Assembly (NCBI GenBank): GCA_045113275.1
Contig: JBGUIU010000058.1
Location: 62,001-126,000, forward strand
Length of the DNA: 64,000 nucleotides
From: UBA1181 sp045113275
Lineage (GTDB): Bacteria; Bacteroidota; Bacteroidia; Bacteroidales; Paludibacteraceae
Reading direction: 5' to 3'
The notes beneath the pieces were generated by a model that saw nothing but the letters and a program-made list of their open reading frames with translations, was not told the DNA's origin and searched no databases. Shown here piece after piece: positions 45,001 through 54,104 of this stretch (its first letter is position 1; the number at the start of each line of letters is the position of its first letter). The position numbers and the translations under genes are program-made.

Positions 45001-47449
45001 TGTATTCACAATCCCTGCCGAGACCTGTCCTGTCTATGTCGATGATCTCATGTATCGGATAAAACTCGCTCTTATCGTAAACTCTATCAAGATAATACAT
45101 CTTATAGTTCGTCTCGCTGTAATTAGGTATGTAGATATCATACAGAACACCAGGAGTTATCTCATTCTCAGTGCCTGCGAAAGGAACAGAAATACCCCTA
45201 AGCACCTGCGTATCACCCTCATACTTGTCAAGCTCCACTTTCGTACCTATGCTGCCGAACTGAGTTGCTGATTCACCAACACCCTGCTCATAATTGAACT
45301 TATATCCGTCATTCGTATAGTAGAACTTCTCATACTGATTGACGCAGAACAGCCTTGTCTTGGTTGTCTTACCGCTTCTCCTGACAGCCATCCTGTCCTG
45401 AGACACGGCATAGTGACCGTCAGACCCTCTTTCAACGAATCCATCCGAATCAGATGCGGAAATCCACGATTCTTTAAGAATCATCTCATTTGCATTGATA
45501 GCATCATGCAGTTCGTTGTTGAGGAAAAGCAGTTCAGGTACAAGAAGTCCCCTTCCCTTTATAGTTGACACCACTTTCGTGTTCACAATCCTGTCATGGA
45601 ACCCTTCAGACAGTATTCCGTCCGAATCCGTGAAAGACTCAAGGATGTAGTCGTCACCGCTTTTAATGCACGGACATCCGCTTTCCTTCTCAACTCCTAT
45701 GCCTATTCCCTGACACAGCAGCAGAGGTATTCTTTTCTGCCTTACAAAGAAGAATCCCTTGGCGTATTTGTGAATTTCGCCCATAAGTGATGCTGACACC
45801 CTGAACCTGACATGAAGAACAGGTATGCCCATGTCATCAACAGGACGTGCGAACTGGCATACGCCCTTTGCATTCTCATATTTCAACGACTTGTTCTTGA
45901 GCATGAAGTCATCCTCGTTGTAATCTATGTTCTCGTCGAACATATCATGACATTCGTAATTGTATGTTGCACCCTGAGACGCATGCTCCCAGTCATCAGC
46001 ACCTACAGGTATGGATATTGCCCCTCTAGTCGGGAACGCACAGGTGTAAGTTCCGTCATGCATCACGAACACGACTCCGAATCTGTAGAACTCGTCAGGG
46101 AAATAGCCGACTTTTTCGATCACATTCTCAAAGCTGTAATACTGCGCCTTCTCACCATTAGGCTGATACTCTTCATCAAGAAGACCTATCTCGTCAGTCG
46201 CATCAACATAGACAGGTGAAGGCGTTATCTCAAGTGCAAGCCTCGTAAGTATGTCATACGGAACATCAGTCATCGTCAGATTGGCTGAGAACAGCCTGCC
46301 TGAACTCTGGCACTGCGTCCTCGCTCTCTTGAACTTCATCATTCTTTCGTTCAGTTCCTTCTGGCTGATCTGTATGACAGGCTCGTTTCCTGATATGATG
46401 ATGCTGTTCGTCGTAAGAGGATATCTCTTATCTATCTTATAGCTGACTCTCAGCTTAGCACCGTTCTCGTCACCTGTAGTCCTTGTATAGAATATCTCGG
46501 CATAATCATAATTATTGTCGTCGTTCCATACGGACAGCACAACCATCTTATGCGTGTTCTCATCCCTGTAGCCGGACTTCTGTGTGGCAGGTTTTCCGTT
46601 CTTTCCTATCACAAGATGAACATTTCCAGACTGAGCCACGATATCTGTGTAATCGCCGTCCGCATTGCAGAACCTGAAATAGAACACATAGCTTCCGCAC
46701 GGCATGTCACCGCCGTCCTGTATCCTGTCGATCTCAAGCGTAGGGAATCCCTTGTATGAATTAAACAGAGATGTCTCCTGTGACAGGAATTCGTCATCGT
46801 ATATGTTCGTGTCATTGTTGCCGTACCTGTCGATAACCTTGTATCTGTTGCCTTCAAGTGCCGTGAATCTGGAGTTTATCAGCATCGGCTGGTTGAAATT
46901 GTCATTGAGTATTACATTGACGGATCCGTCATACGAATACTGACATTCCATCTGAACAGGATTATTCAGAGAAAATGACATCCTGTCCGTATCAAAGTCT
47001 CCGAGCGTACCCTTCTGCTTCAGAATCTCCGAATACGGGTCAATGAAGTATGCGAATCTGTACAGATGTCCGCATATATCCTCATTCATATATGATACAC
47101 CGTCAGAATCAATATATTCCACATCACCGTTGTCATGGTCGATCACCTCACCGCCAAGCGGATTAAGCCTCAGATCATCTATAAGATCGGATGCCTGCCT
47201 GATATCATGAGACGTGCCATCACCAACGTCATATTCCCATGTACGCCAGGATGAACGGAGCTCGCTTATTCCGTAATTACGTTCCCCTATCATATAAGTG
47301 TCCTCGGACAGCCTCAGATTGAAGAACGGATTATACTCCCATGCAAGCCATCCTTCAGTAGGTATCGTATGCACCGCATGGCTGAACGCAAGGTCGAAGT
47401 TCGGATGAACCCAACCGCTGAATACTATGTCATTTATGTAATTTATCAT
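42053..47449 (-). CDS. Very large tail protein, muzzle/nozzle-like, 1,798 aa
   Basis: The ATG overlaps the stop of the 1,366-aa gene (ATGA, 47446-47449). The protein is beta-rich with Trp/Tyr/Gly motifs and no signal peptide. Mid-protein segments such as GGITKIIPWGGGLYVVFEHGIAY and SDPGCLYGVDTVNKCIWTVNG (both shortened here to their features: alternating hydrophobic strands with Gly turns) look like beta-propeller blades, as in nozzle proteins of short-tailed phages. Crass-like phages have one or two very large proteins forming the tail hub and muzzle in this place. The tail assignment is from size, strand pattern and position. Confidence 0.6.
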   Translation of the reverse strand: MINYINDIVFSGWVHPNFDLAFSHAVHTIPTEGWLAWEYNPFFNLRLSEDTYMIGERNYGISELRSSWRTWEYDVGDGTSHDIRQASDLIDDLRLNPLGGEVIDHDNGDVEYIDSDGVSYMNEDICGHLYRFAYFIDPYSEILKQKGTLGDFDTDRMSFSLNNPVQMECQYSYDGSVNVILNDNFNQPMLINSRFTALEGNRYKVIDRYGNNDTNIYDDEFLSQETSLFNSYKGFPTLEIDRIQDGGDMPCGSYVFYFRFCNADGDYTDIVAQSGNVHLVIGKNGKPATQKSGYRDENTHKMVVLSVWNDDNNYDYAEIFYTRTTGDENGAKLRVSYKIDKRYPLTTNSIIISGNEPVIQISQKELNERMMKFKRARTQCQSSGRLFSANLTMTDVPYDILTRLALEITPSPVYVDATDEIGLLDEEYQPNGEKAQYYSFENVIEKVGYFPDEFYRFGVVFVMHDGTYTCAFPTRGAISIPVGADDWEHASQGATYNYECHDMFDENIDYNEDDFMLKNKSLKYENAKGVCQFARPVDDMGIPVLHVRFRVSASLMGEIHKYAKGFFFVRQKRIPLLLCQGIGIGVEKESGCPCIKSGDDYILESFTDSDGILSEGFHDRIVNTKVVSTIKGRGLLVPELLFLNNELHDAINANEMILKESWISASDSDGFVERGSDGHYAVSQDRMAVRRSGKTTKTRLFCVNQYEKFYYTNDGYKFNYEQGVGESATQFGSIGTKVELDKYEGDTQVLRGISVPFAGTENEITPGVLYDIYIPNYSETNYKMYYLDRVYDKSEFYPIHEIIDIDRTGLGRDCEYNVYHGDCYVSQITVRMMRNFNDSGNPINDKIINQRTWIDYWHNLNHKDEETGISVLKNVGKAIGDTLTGGLISAMTTEDVDNAMNTGDINAVSIGHWATFTVYSTANIIRTDDYSYVEETSMYGNPRSFFPFSTMTRDGRGKRNESFVMNPGLRSGLSDVFYMEKPDIPYIKNVFNTRIAYSKLHATDGFSNKYRYFMPGNYRDYPITYGGITKIIPWGGGLYVVFEHGIAYAPINETVSIGDRVVRTGDVLPEKLQMISETYGSQWTDSIILTGDGSESDPGCLYGVDTVNKCIWTVNGKSFKVITKMCLEPFMNDNITLTERELTPVIGIRNVKTHYVRYKKDVLFTFYDNLTGFEENVWNLCYNEEFGKFITFYSWVPSYSENIDLMYFSFDRNVSKKVAKLWTTMDNDYIFADTSLFDSSSDHPSVVIHPSVKHLSENLVTEFTDSGMEYPSKLTGTDAEKEEKCRKASESGKMYCDCTISLNRDNMGNYLQFVDPGSDVSVEEQLTLNDGVLTWMGYWDDDAKDWRKDSEGNYLSERPDRNKVYLLNVKSEASYVYYKKDVSLRDYARNLGRYMRINAGYYNQVLAFASKDCVNGYPTEVVDQDGNRTLEWTYPLATDFWKHGNAGIIDISEKLKPAYWYGRQHPFEIEVLTSVGTDVSFSGMTIVSNETQPESFHYTINAQPYEFNGDLHNMYFRQEAVKYLYKCNYHDIINNSFIDVPVSQKMLPYRPNYPVADKSVLFPLFYSRVDTYDEIEDSYQRMTGDSRNYQCLSGTEVTYDHVTDTYGMQVHVKANPIGEWYDQDLTEDTARTEMYIDKAMVRYSIDGRDVDTSVAEYDASGATGGRFHVWLRTARLRGNCWFKNGIWYVQDPSIVLYRLNEPRWDSIKGNGDSVLRHPILNIALNPVVDEPRPEIGKLFIPKDLLNLHYKNENGSIICDDSWMRNRGEVRIKGSYIKTRIRYKGDRLALIGSVITSFN

Positions 47450-50400
47450 GGCCTTCCCAATATATTGTACATTTTTAAAGCTTTACCCATAAAGAACTGA
47501 GCGTCGTAATTTCTGGTAGGAGCCTTGAGGTCTGCCATATCAGTATTCCTGAGTCTATGCGATACATAACCCTCCAGCTTCGCTATCTCCCTGTTATGTG
47601 ACGAATCAGTATTGTAATCACCGCTTCCGTATGCCAGCGCATTGAACGTGACATTTGCATACATTGCATTACCCGGCACGAATGTCAGTCCGTTAGACCC
47701 TGCCGTCCACCTATTCGGAACAAAGCAGACCTCTCTGGTGACATCACCGGAAGCAGATTCAAGAACAGGACCGGACGAAACAACACTGAAACTGTTTCCC
47801 TTGTTGTATATCGAGTATGAAGTAAGATACTTGACGACATTCATCGAATAAGAATATGTAACCTGAACCGAATTGACCGCATCCGTCCTTCCTGTAACAT
47901 TGTCAAGCATTCCGTTGTTTAGAAGATATATCCTGTTCTCTGAATATGCCTGACCGTCACTGTCAGCAACCTGTATGCCCCTGTCCGTCTGATATACTAT
48001 GTTGGTATCCGTGAATGAACACAGGTTGATAAGAACCCTTATCGACGGAGCATCAACGGACATAACCAGACTTTCACCGGAATCAACTGAAAGCGTACCA
48101 TTCGAAGTCGTAAGTTCTGAATCCGTTATCACAAGATTCCTGTTCGTCCATTCTGACAGTGACGAACCGAAGGCATCCTCAGCCTCGTTGATAAGACTTG
48201 TCCTGTTACCATCGCCGTTCCAGTACACCCTTCCTGCTACATCATCATTCGGCTCAAGCCTGTAACCGCTTTTCCATGTAATTTTCTTGTATTCATGATA
48301 TGTCAGGTTGTCCAGACCGTAATAGGTCATGTGCATCCTAGTATCAAGCTTGTAAGCTACATATATAGGCTCGAACAGTTTGTACACCGGCTGTCCGAAA
48401 TCAGCCTCATGAGATATATTTCTTCCTATCATATACGTTGACGTATCCCACGATATGCTTCTGTCATTACGGCTTGACCCTGTCACGACATTATCCCTGC
48501 CGTTAAGATAGCTTACCGCATACGGTGTCCTGTTTCCATACGGAAGAACAACATCATACCTGATACCATTCGGGAAAATATTGTAATCAGCAGCAAATGT
48601 GCTCGGACCAGTCCTGAACATGAAGAAGCATCCGTCAAACACCCTTTCGGTTCCTCCGGTAAATTCAGCTGAATAGTATCCGTCAGGCTTCCTAATCCTC
48701 ATCACTTCGTCTATATATGACATGAACCCTGATACAAGTGATGAACTCTCAGCCCATACGACAGGTGTCAATGCACCTCCTGCGGAATCAAACGACATGT
48801 ACTGCGATCCGTCATGTTTCAGGAACGAATGCTTGTCAAGGACAGTGTCATGATATTCATGGTTGTTTCCTGACAACACGAAATGGAACTTATCAAAAGG
48901 GAACTTGTCATCTCTGTTGATCAGATGCACGGAGTTGTAATCCGCTGTTGACTTGTATATCCTGTCCATAGCACACACAAGGACCGTGGAACCCTTAATC
49001 TCCTGTCTGACCCTGTTCCATCCGATCCATCCGTCAGAAAGGAACCTTGAATCATAATCATAGCTTTCAATAGTATCAGGATATGATACAGGGATATAGG
49101 AAGAACCAAAAAAACCGCTGACTGCATACTTTGATTCAGATGCAACTCCCTCGATATCTGATGTAACCTTAATGAATGATACTAAACCGTCACTTACGAC
49201 AGCGTTGTTCATATCAGGTCTTACCATATAGACATCCGTCTTCTTAGGTGTCATGCTTCCGTGACTCGACCATGAGTTTCCTGAGTTTGAATAGAACATG
49301 ATCTGAGAAGGAAAATACTCGTCGCTGTGTTCAGACAGTTCAGGCTTCGCCTCATCCCATCTTATCGTCCTGTCAATGCTTCCAGGTTTACATGTTTCTG
49401 AACCCCAGAATATCTTCGCCATCTCTGAACTGGTCATTGATACCATTCTGTAATCAACATCAATATCCTTCATCGAATTATCGCCGTACAGGGTTACTGG
49501 TGCATTTACCACCCTTGTGACAGTGCTGTTCTGAGAGTCGTATTCAAGCGAATACCATGCGCTTCTGTAATCAGTCGGATCAGGAACACCCCTTACAACC
49601 ATGTTTCTGTAATACGCTGAACGCACGTCGCCTACAAGCCTTGCACCCTTGTTGCCTGATATCTCATATTCACCCCTTGTAAATGCAAGCTCCGGAGAAT
49701 ATCCGTTTTCCTTGTCTATCTTGAACAGATTGTATCTCACCGTAATGTCAGTGATAACATCCGATACGTCAGTAACCCTTGTGTACATCGAGTTTCCTCT
49801 GGTAAGCTCACTCTCTGTAAAAGGTTCATTGAACTTGCTGTACACATTATCATCGCATAGGACATTTGTTTCAGAAGATGATTCTGATTCGTTTCTTACA
49901 GTGTTCACAGACAGCCTTGCTGAAGCCTTAGGCGGAAGAGTATTGAAGTTTATGACGCTGTTGTATTCGTCATTGTACATCGTGCTCGTATTGATAGTGA
50001 AGAGCCTTGACAGCCTCTCGTCATTTGAATCCCTCTGATCGTTAGGCACACCGTCACCATCCAGCTCCTCTATCATCAGTTCAACCAGATACACCCTGTC
50101 CATGTCAAGACCGTTCATGGATGTCATATTGAAACTGAAATCCGACATCTTCGTGAAATTGGACAGCTGAGGTATGTCCTCAGGAGTGATTACAAATCCG
50201 TCAGTGTCCCCTGAAAGAAGATCATAGAACTTTAATGCAACAGAATCTATATGATATCCATTCTTAGGATAGTAATCGACATGTACATCAAGCTTCGTCG
50301 TGTACGTTCCCTCCTCGTCGCCGTTATAGTATCTCCATTTGGTCACATCATACAGACCTGAGTTGACCTTCATAAGGTCTATCACACCTGTAACTGTAAG

Positions 50401-51546
50401 AGAATCTACAGGACCGAAGTACATATACGGCGTAACCTCGTATCTCAGGTAATTATAATCAGAATCCCTGAATCCGTCAACGCTCATCTTGGCAACTATA
50501 TCGCCGTTCACATCAGCCTCGAAGTATGCAGTGGAGAAATCATCGCTGTAATTCCCGTTCTCATCCTCAAGCCTCGTTCTGACCATAAGCCCGCCCCTGT
50601 GAATGGAATCATATTCCTGAATCTCGTCAACATACAGCTTGTTGTTCTTCTCATACACGCCGTTCTTCCATAGATTTTCATGCACCTCATCCACATACGG
50701 AGTAAATGTGATCTCACATACATCCTGGCTTCCATCAGAAAGCTCCGACTCAACAACTATGTCACACCTGTCAACTACTTCAAGCTCTATCGAAGCAACA
50801 AGCTCACCTGAATAATTCTCGGTCCAGACCACATACGGCGATTCATTTCTGTTGAAACCTGATATGTACTCATTGATGTCAGGCAGATTGTCTCCGATAA
50901 CAAACGGAAGGTCCGGAGCAGAGGACGGATCCTCGTCAATATTCCATACTTTCCTTATCTTGTCGGTAATATCAGTCATGGATCCTCCCTTCGTCTTGGC
51001 AAACAGCCTTATCCTCATAAGCCTCAGCTTATCATTCCTTGACAGAAACTGCTCACAGTCCACAACCTTCTCACCATTATCGCCTGTGCTGTCGTAGTTT
51101 ATATAATTAAGGAACTCATCACCCGGTCTAAGGATGAAATTCTCGCCTATCGGATAAACACGCTCGTATGTCGTTATCACCCTGTCGCCATCAAAGAAAT
51201 CATCCTGCGTCACATTGACTCCGCCCGTACCGATATCAGTTGACGACACATTCCTTTCAGGTGACGGGAAGGAACCTATCTGCCCCTTTCCTGTGAACGG
51301 ATTGTATGATACAATATATATGACACCGCCGAGCTCCCTGCATCCAAGCGGAATGTATCCGTTAGGCAGATACGCCATCTCGACCCTTCCGTTTCCGAGG
51401 TCCTGCTGTATCATATTAAGATTGCCGTTGTCAGTACTGAGCGTAGCATTGAGCGCGCTCGTCCACGATGACTCGTATATGGAACCGTTCAACGGATGGA
51501 ATGACATCTGAAGACCGTCTCTGAATGTGTTAGTTTTTACTGGCAT
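47446..51546 (-). CDS. Large tail structural protein, crAss-like, 1,366 aa
   Basis: It starts at ATG 51546 with AAGGAG about 10 bases upstream, overlaps the 390-aa gene by 17 bases, and is followed by the 1,798-aa gene with an ATGA overlap. The N-terminus holds TFRDGLQMSFHPLNGS, NLNMIQQDLGN, and GYIPLGCRELGGVIYIVSYN, recurring features of large tail proteins in crAss-like phages. The rest is beta-rich, Ser/Tyr/Asp-rich, with no transmembrane segment. It is probably part of the tail tube or hub below the connector. The call rests on resemblance and context. Confidence 0.6.
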   Translation of the reverse strand: MPVKTNTFRDGLQMSFHPLNGSIYESSWTSALNATLSTDNGNLNMIQQDLGNGRVEMAYLPNGYIPLGCRELGGVIYIVSYNPFTGKGQIGSFPSPERNVSSTDIGTGGVNVTQDDFFDGDRVITTYERVYPIGENFILRPGDEFLNYINYDSTGDNGEKVVDCEQFLSRNDKLRLMRIRLFAKTKGGSMTDITDKIRKVWNIDEDPSSAPDLPFVIGDNLPDINEYISGFNRNESPYVVWTENYSGELVASIELEVVDRCDIVVESELSDGSQDVCEITFTPYVDEVHENLWKNGVYEKNNKLYVDEIQEYDSIHRGGLMVRTRLEDENGNYSDDFSTAYFEADVNGDIVAKMSVDGFRDSDYNYLRYEVTPYMYFGPVDSLTVTGVIDLMKVNSGLYDVTKWRYYNGDEEGTYTTKLDVHVDYYPKNGYHIDSVALKFYDLLSGDTDGFVITPEDIPQLSNFTKMSDFSFNMTSMNGLDMDRVYLVELMIEELDGDGVPNDQRDSNDERLSRLFTINTSTMYNDEYNSVINFNTLPPKASARLSVNTVRNESESSSETNVLCDDNVYSKFNEPFTESELTRGNSMYTRVTDVSDVITDITVRYNLFKIDKENGYSPELAFTRGEYEISGNKGARLVGDVRSAYYRNMVVRGVPDPTDYRSAWYSLEYDSQNSTVTRVVNAPVTLYGDNSMKDIDVDYRMVSMTSSEMAKIFWGSETCKPGSIDRTIRWDEAKPELSEHSDEYFPSQIMFYSNSGNSWSSHGSMTPKKTDVYMVRPDMNNAVVSDGLVSFIKVTSDIEGVASESKYAVSGFFGSSYIPVSYPDTIESYDYDSRFLSDGWIGWNRVRQEIKGSTVLVCAMDRIYKSTADYNSVHLINRDDKFPFDKFHFVLSGNNHEYHDTVLDKHSFLKHDGSQYMSFDSAGGALTPVVWAESSSLVSGFMSYIDEVMRIRKPDGYYSAEFTGGTERVFDGCFFMFRTGPSTFAADYNIFPNGIRYDVVLPYGNRTPYAVSYLNGRDNVVTGSSRNDRSISWDTSTYMIGRNISHEADFGQPVYKLFEPIYVAYKLDTRMHMTYYGLDNLTYHEYKKITWKSGYRLEPNDDVAGRVYWNGDGNRTSLINEAEDAFGSSLSEWTNRNLVITDSELTTSNGTLSVDSGESLVMSVDAPSIRVLINLCSFTDTNIVYQTDRGIQVADSDGQAYSENRIYLLNNGMLDNVTGRTDAVNSVQVTYSYSMNVVKYLTSYSIYNKGNSFSVVSSGPVLESASGDVTREVCFVPNRWTAGSNGLTFVPGNAMYANVTFNALAYGSGDYNTDSSHNREIAKLEGYVSHRLRNTDMADLKAPTRNYDAQFFMGKALKMYNILGRP

Positions 51547-52702
51547 ACTCGTATCTCTCCTTTAAATGTTTGTTTTTATACATCTTCTCCACATCAACAT
51601 AATCAGGGCTGTTCTTTCCGAATATCTTGAAATTAAGATAACCTGCCCCGACAAAGAACTCATGCTCCGGAAAGTTCTCATTACTCATCACGAAACATCT
51701 GACAATGCTTCTGCAGTTTGGATTCTTAGCCTGTACAGCAAGAACGATGTCGAACTCATCCTTAGACAGAACGGCGCTGACAGGCTCCCTGAATATCTTG
51801 ACACTTATCCTGTCACTTAGACCGTACATGAACTCCCTGTAACTGAAGAAATTACATACGATATAATCCGTATCGTTAGTCATATTCGATCTCTTGAACA
51901 GATGCCCGATCCTCAGACCGTATTCCTTCATCTCCTTGAGAATCTCATTATGATGCAGGAACTTCTCTTCAGGCATCCTGTTCACATGAAACATATTGTT
52001 CTCATCTCCATTGTTTTTGAATCGCCCCATGGAACAATACAGAAGGAAATTCTTTATCGACGTGTAAACAGCTGTCCTCACATCTGCAATGTCAACATCA
52101 TAATATATCTCAGCTACCTTGTTCAGATAATAATTCCAATCCCTTATCGAAGAAGAATGAGTGATATTTTCATTGTTGATGCTCTCAACCAGCTTCTTCC
52201 TCATATTACCACTTGGATTAAACCATCTTTCAATAACTCTATTGCCTGATTCATATCTGAACACTATCCATTTGGCAGAACTGCCGCTTTTATACAGATC
52301 AATGTCGGAGAAATAAGTCTTGCCGCTAGCCCTCATCTGATCAAAATAATGTCTCGGAGTATTCTCCATATGAATAACGTAGCTTCTGTTACCAAACGTC
52401 ATCCTCAGCTCGTCATTGTTGTCAATGATCCCGTCAATAATAAGACCTATGAGAGTGAACCACATCTTGCAGAAAAGTCTGTCCCTGTGCCTGTTATTGC
52501 CGATATACTTTCTTACAACGTCAATAGGAGTCTTGTTCTTCCTTGCAAAATCGACATTGGCGAACAAATCCTTCGGAGAAAACGGGAAGCATGTATCTTT
52601 CTTCCATCCGTCTCCTCGCATGCCCTTGTACACTATGCTTCTGAACTCATGACTGCTTAGCGTATTGGCTTGAATGACCTTCCGTAAATCTTTCTGTTCC
52701 AT
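51530..52702 (-). CDS. Hypothetical late protein in the tail region, 390 aa
   Basis: I recognise no family. The protein is mixed helix/strand, Lys/Asn/Tyr/Arg-rich, without signal peptide or membrane segment. It starts MEQKDLRKVIQANTLSSHEF. It overlaps the 229-aa gene by 46 bases and the 1,366-aa gene by 17 bases, so translation is coupled to both. This supports a tail or connector component expressed with the large tail proteins. Confidence 0.55.
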   Translation of the reverse strand: MEQKDLRKVIQANTLSSHEFRSIVYKGMRGDGWKKDTCFPFSPKDLFANVDFARKNKTPIDVVRKYIGNNRHRDRLFCKMWFTLIGLIIDGIIDNNDELRMTFGNRSYVIHMENTPRHYFDQMRASGKTYFSDIDLYKSGSSAKWIVFRYESGNRVIERWFNPSGNMRKKLVESINNENITHSSSIRDWNYYLNKVAEIYYDVDIADVRTAVYTSIKNFLLYCSMGRFKNNGDENNMFHVNRMPEEKFLHHNEILKEMKEYGLRIGHLFKRSNMTNDTDYIVCNFFSYREFMYGLSDRISVKIFREPVSAVLSKDEFDIVLAVQAKNPNCRSIVRCFVMSNENFPEHEFFVGAGYLNFKIFGKNSPDYVDVEKMYKNKHLKERYEYASKN

Positions 52703-53346
52703 GATGATAATACGTCTAATATCTCATTATTCTGATTCTGATTAAGGTAATCCGCAACCCTGGCACTTGAACATGCCTTCTCCCATGTATTTTTCAACTC
52801 AGGAAGATTGGGGTCAGGAACCTTGGTGATTATCTGCTGTCTGAATGCAGCACTGTACGCAGCGTATGTGGCTATTGCGAATGACTCCTTAACCGTTATG
52901 CACGGAAGCCCGTCCTCGTCAACCTGAACACCCTTATATAGAATGCATACTATGCACGGATGTCTGAAGAACAGTCTGTCTCCGACCTGTTCATACTTAA
53001 CAAACTTTCCTGAATTATACATCGGATGCTTGAACGTCTTGAATCGTTCTATGTAATTCTCAACCCATCCCTTCCAATCAAGGCTCGGATCGTATGGAAC
53101 GAACCTTTCATCCTCGAAGAGATAATTGACAGACTCTACAAGATTAGGATCCGCATTGCACGGAAGCTCTATCATATGTGAACCGTCTCCTACAGGCGTA
53201 GTCTTCGCTATGAACCTGTGAAGCCTCACAATCTTGTTGCCTATGTGGTTCCAAGCTGTCATCGCTATCTCATCAAACTTATCCCTCGGCATGTTGAGGG
53301 CATAAAGACTAATAGCGTCACTGTATGCATTACCAAATGTTTCCAT
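52657..53346 (-). CDS. Probable head-tail connector or ring protein, 229 aa
   Basis: There is no recognised motif. It starts METFGNAYSDAISLYALNMP, is mostly helical at both ends with a beta-containing middle (VKYEQVGDRLFFRHPCIVCILYKG), and ends WNRKIYGRSFKPIR. This size and order (after capsid genes, before very large tail proteins) fits the ring proteins below the portal in crAss-like virions. It lies one base after the 221-aa gene. Confidence 0.5.
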   Translation of the reverse strand: METFGNAYSDAISLYALNMPRDKFDEIAMTAWNHIGNKIVRLHRFIAKTTPVGDGSHMIELPCNADPNLVESVNYLFEDERFVPYDPSLDWKGWVENYIERFKTFKHPMYNSGKFVKYEQVGDRLFFRHPCIVCILYKGVQVDEDGLPCITVKESFAIATYAAYSAAFRQQIITKVPDPNLPELKNTWEKACSSARVADYLNQNQNNEILDVLSSWNRKIYGRSFKPIR

Positions 53347-53347
53347 G

Positions 53348-54013
53348 TTATATTACCGTTTTACGTTCACTAACAAGTTGTTGAGAGTAGTAAGCTATCT
53401 TCTCCTTCGTTATTATCTCAGATATCTGCGAGTTAAGTATGTCGCTGTTATCGTCGTACTCACAGCAGTAAGTCTCAAGATACTTCCTTGCGTCCTTGAA
53501 CGCACCTACAACAGTCACACTGTTCACATACGGAACATTGAATATGTATCCGTCAAGGAACCCTCTTCCATTAGGAGCCATGTTAAGAAATACATACGGC
53601 CTCCTCAGCTTCACCCTTCTATACTTAATCGCATGCAGCTGTTCGTAATTAGTGAACACAGGATAGCTCTCCATCATGTCTATCGAACCTATGTACACTA
53701 TAGATGCGTCGCCTCCGTTCATAAACGGGACAGGCATCTCGAAATGAGGCATGCTCTTCTTAGGCATGTCATTGTCAAAGCAGTCGCAGTTCTCAATGTC
53801 CTTGCAGTCGACACTGATACACCGTATGCTAGTCGCATACTTGCTCATCACCCTTATATCGGAATCTATCGCATCCTGTATTAATCTAATCCTACAATTG
53901 GCAATGTCATCCTCAAGCTGGTCGATGGATAACGTCCATTCATTTGTCATCCCCTTTAGACCGCCGTGTATGTCGTTGTATATGGCCGAAGCCAGTTTAG
54001 AGTACATTCCCAT
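53348..54013 (-). CDS. Probable connector or tail completion protein, 221 aa
   Basis: The start at 54013 (MGMYSKLASAIYNDIHGG) is preferred: the longer frame runs back through the terminator and promoter at 54.04-54.08 kb. An ATG two codons later (54007) is also possible. The N-terminus is helical (SIDQLEDDIANCRIRLIQDAI), followed by Cys/Asp-rich (SVDCKDIENCDCFDND) and beta segments. No family recognised. It is the first gene after a terminator-promoter pair, so it opens a separately controlled tail unit. Confidence 0.55.
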   Translation of the reverse strand: MGMYSKLASAIYNDIHGGLKGMTNEWTLSIDQLEDDIANCRIRLIQDAIDSDIRVMSKYATSIRCISVDCKDIENCDCFDNDMPKKSMPHFEMPVPFMNGGDASIVYIGSIDMMESYPVFTNYEQLHAIKYRRVKLRRPYVFLNMAPNGRGFLDGYIFNVPYVNSVTVVGAFKDARKYLETYCCEYDDNSDILNSQISEIITKEKIAYYSQQLVSERKTVI

Positions 54014-54039
54014 ATCTTTTTCATTTTTTCGATTTACTA

Positions 54040-54071
54040 CAAAAATAAAAATAAAAAAGGTGGATAGCAAA
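54040..54071 (-). promoter_or_regulatory. Promoter of the tail gene unit, overlapping the terminator
   Basis: On the minus strand TTTG (54068-54071), exactly 20 bases, then TATTTTTG (54040-54047) match the Bacteroidetes consensus. The TTTG lies in the loop of the terminator hairpin and the T-tract forms the spacer. The ATG at 54013 follows 27 bases after the -7 box. Confidence 0.75.
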
Positions 54072-54082
54072 TTATCCACCTT
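54057..54082 (-). terminator. Rho-independent terminator after the 343-aa gene
   Basis: A perfect 10-bp stem (AAGGTGGATA / TATCCACCTT) with a 6-base loop is followed on the minus strand by TTTTTATTTTTATTTTT. It lies 22 bases past the stop at 54105. Confidence 0.9.
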
Positions 54083-54104
54083 CATATAGAAAACTCAATG
54101 GTTT

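Noticed and set aside
44013..46219. Plus-strand ORFs of 120-150 codons inside the 1,798-aa tail gene
   Set aside because: They lie fully within the tail gene frame, have no promoter or ribosome site and no recognisable domains.
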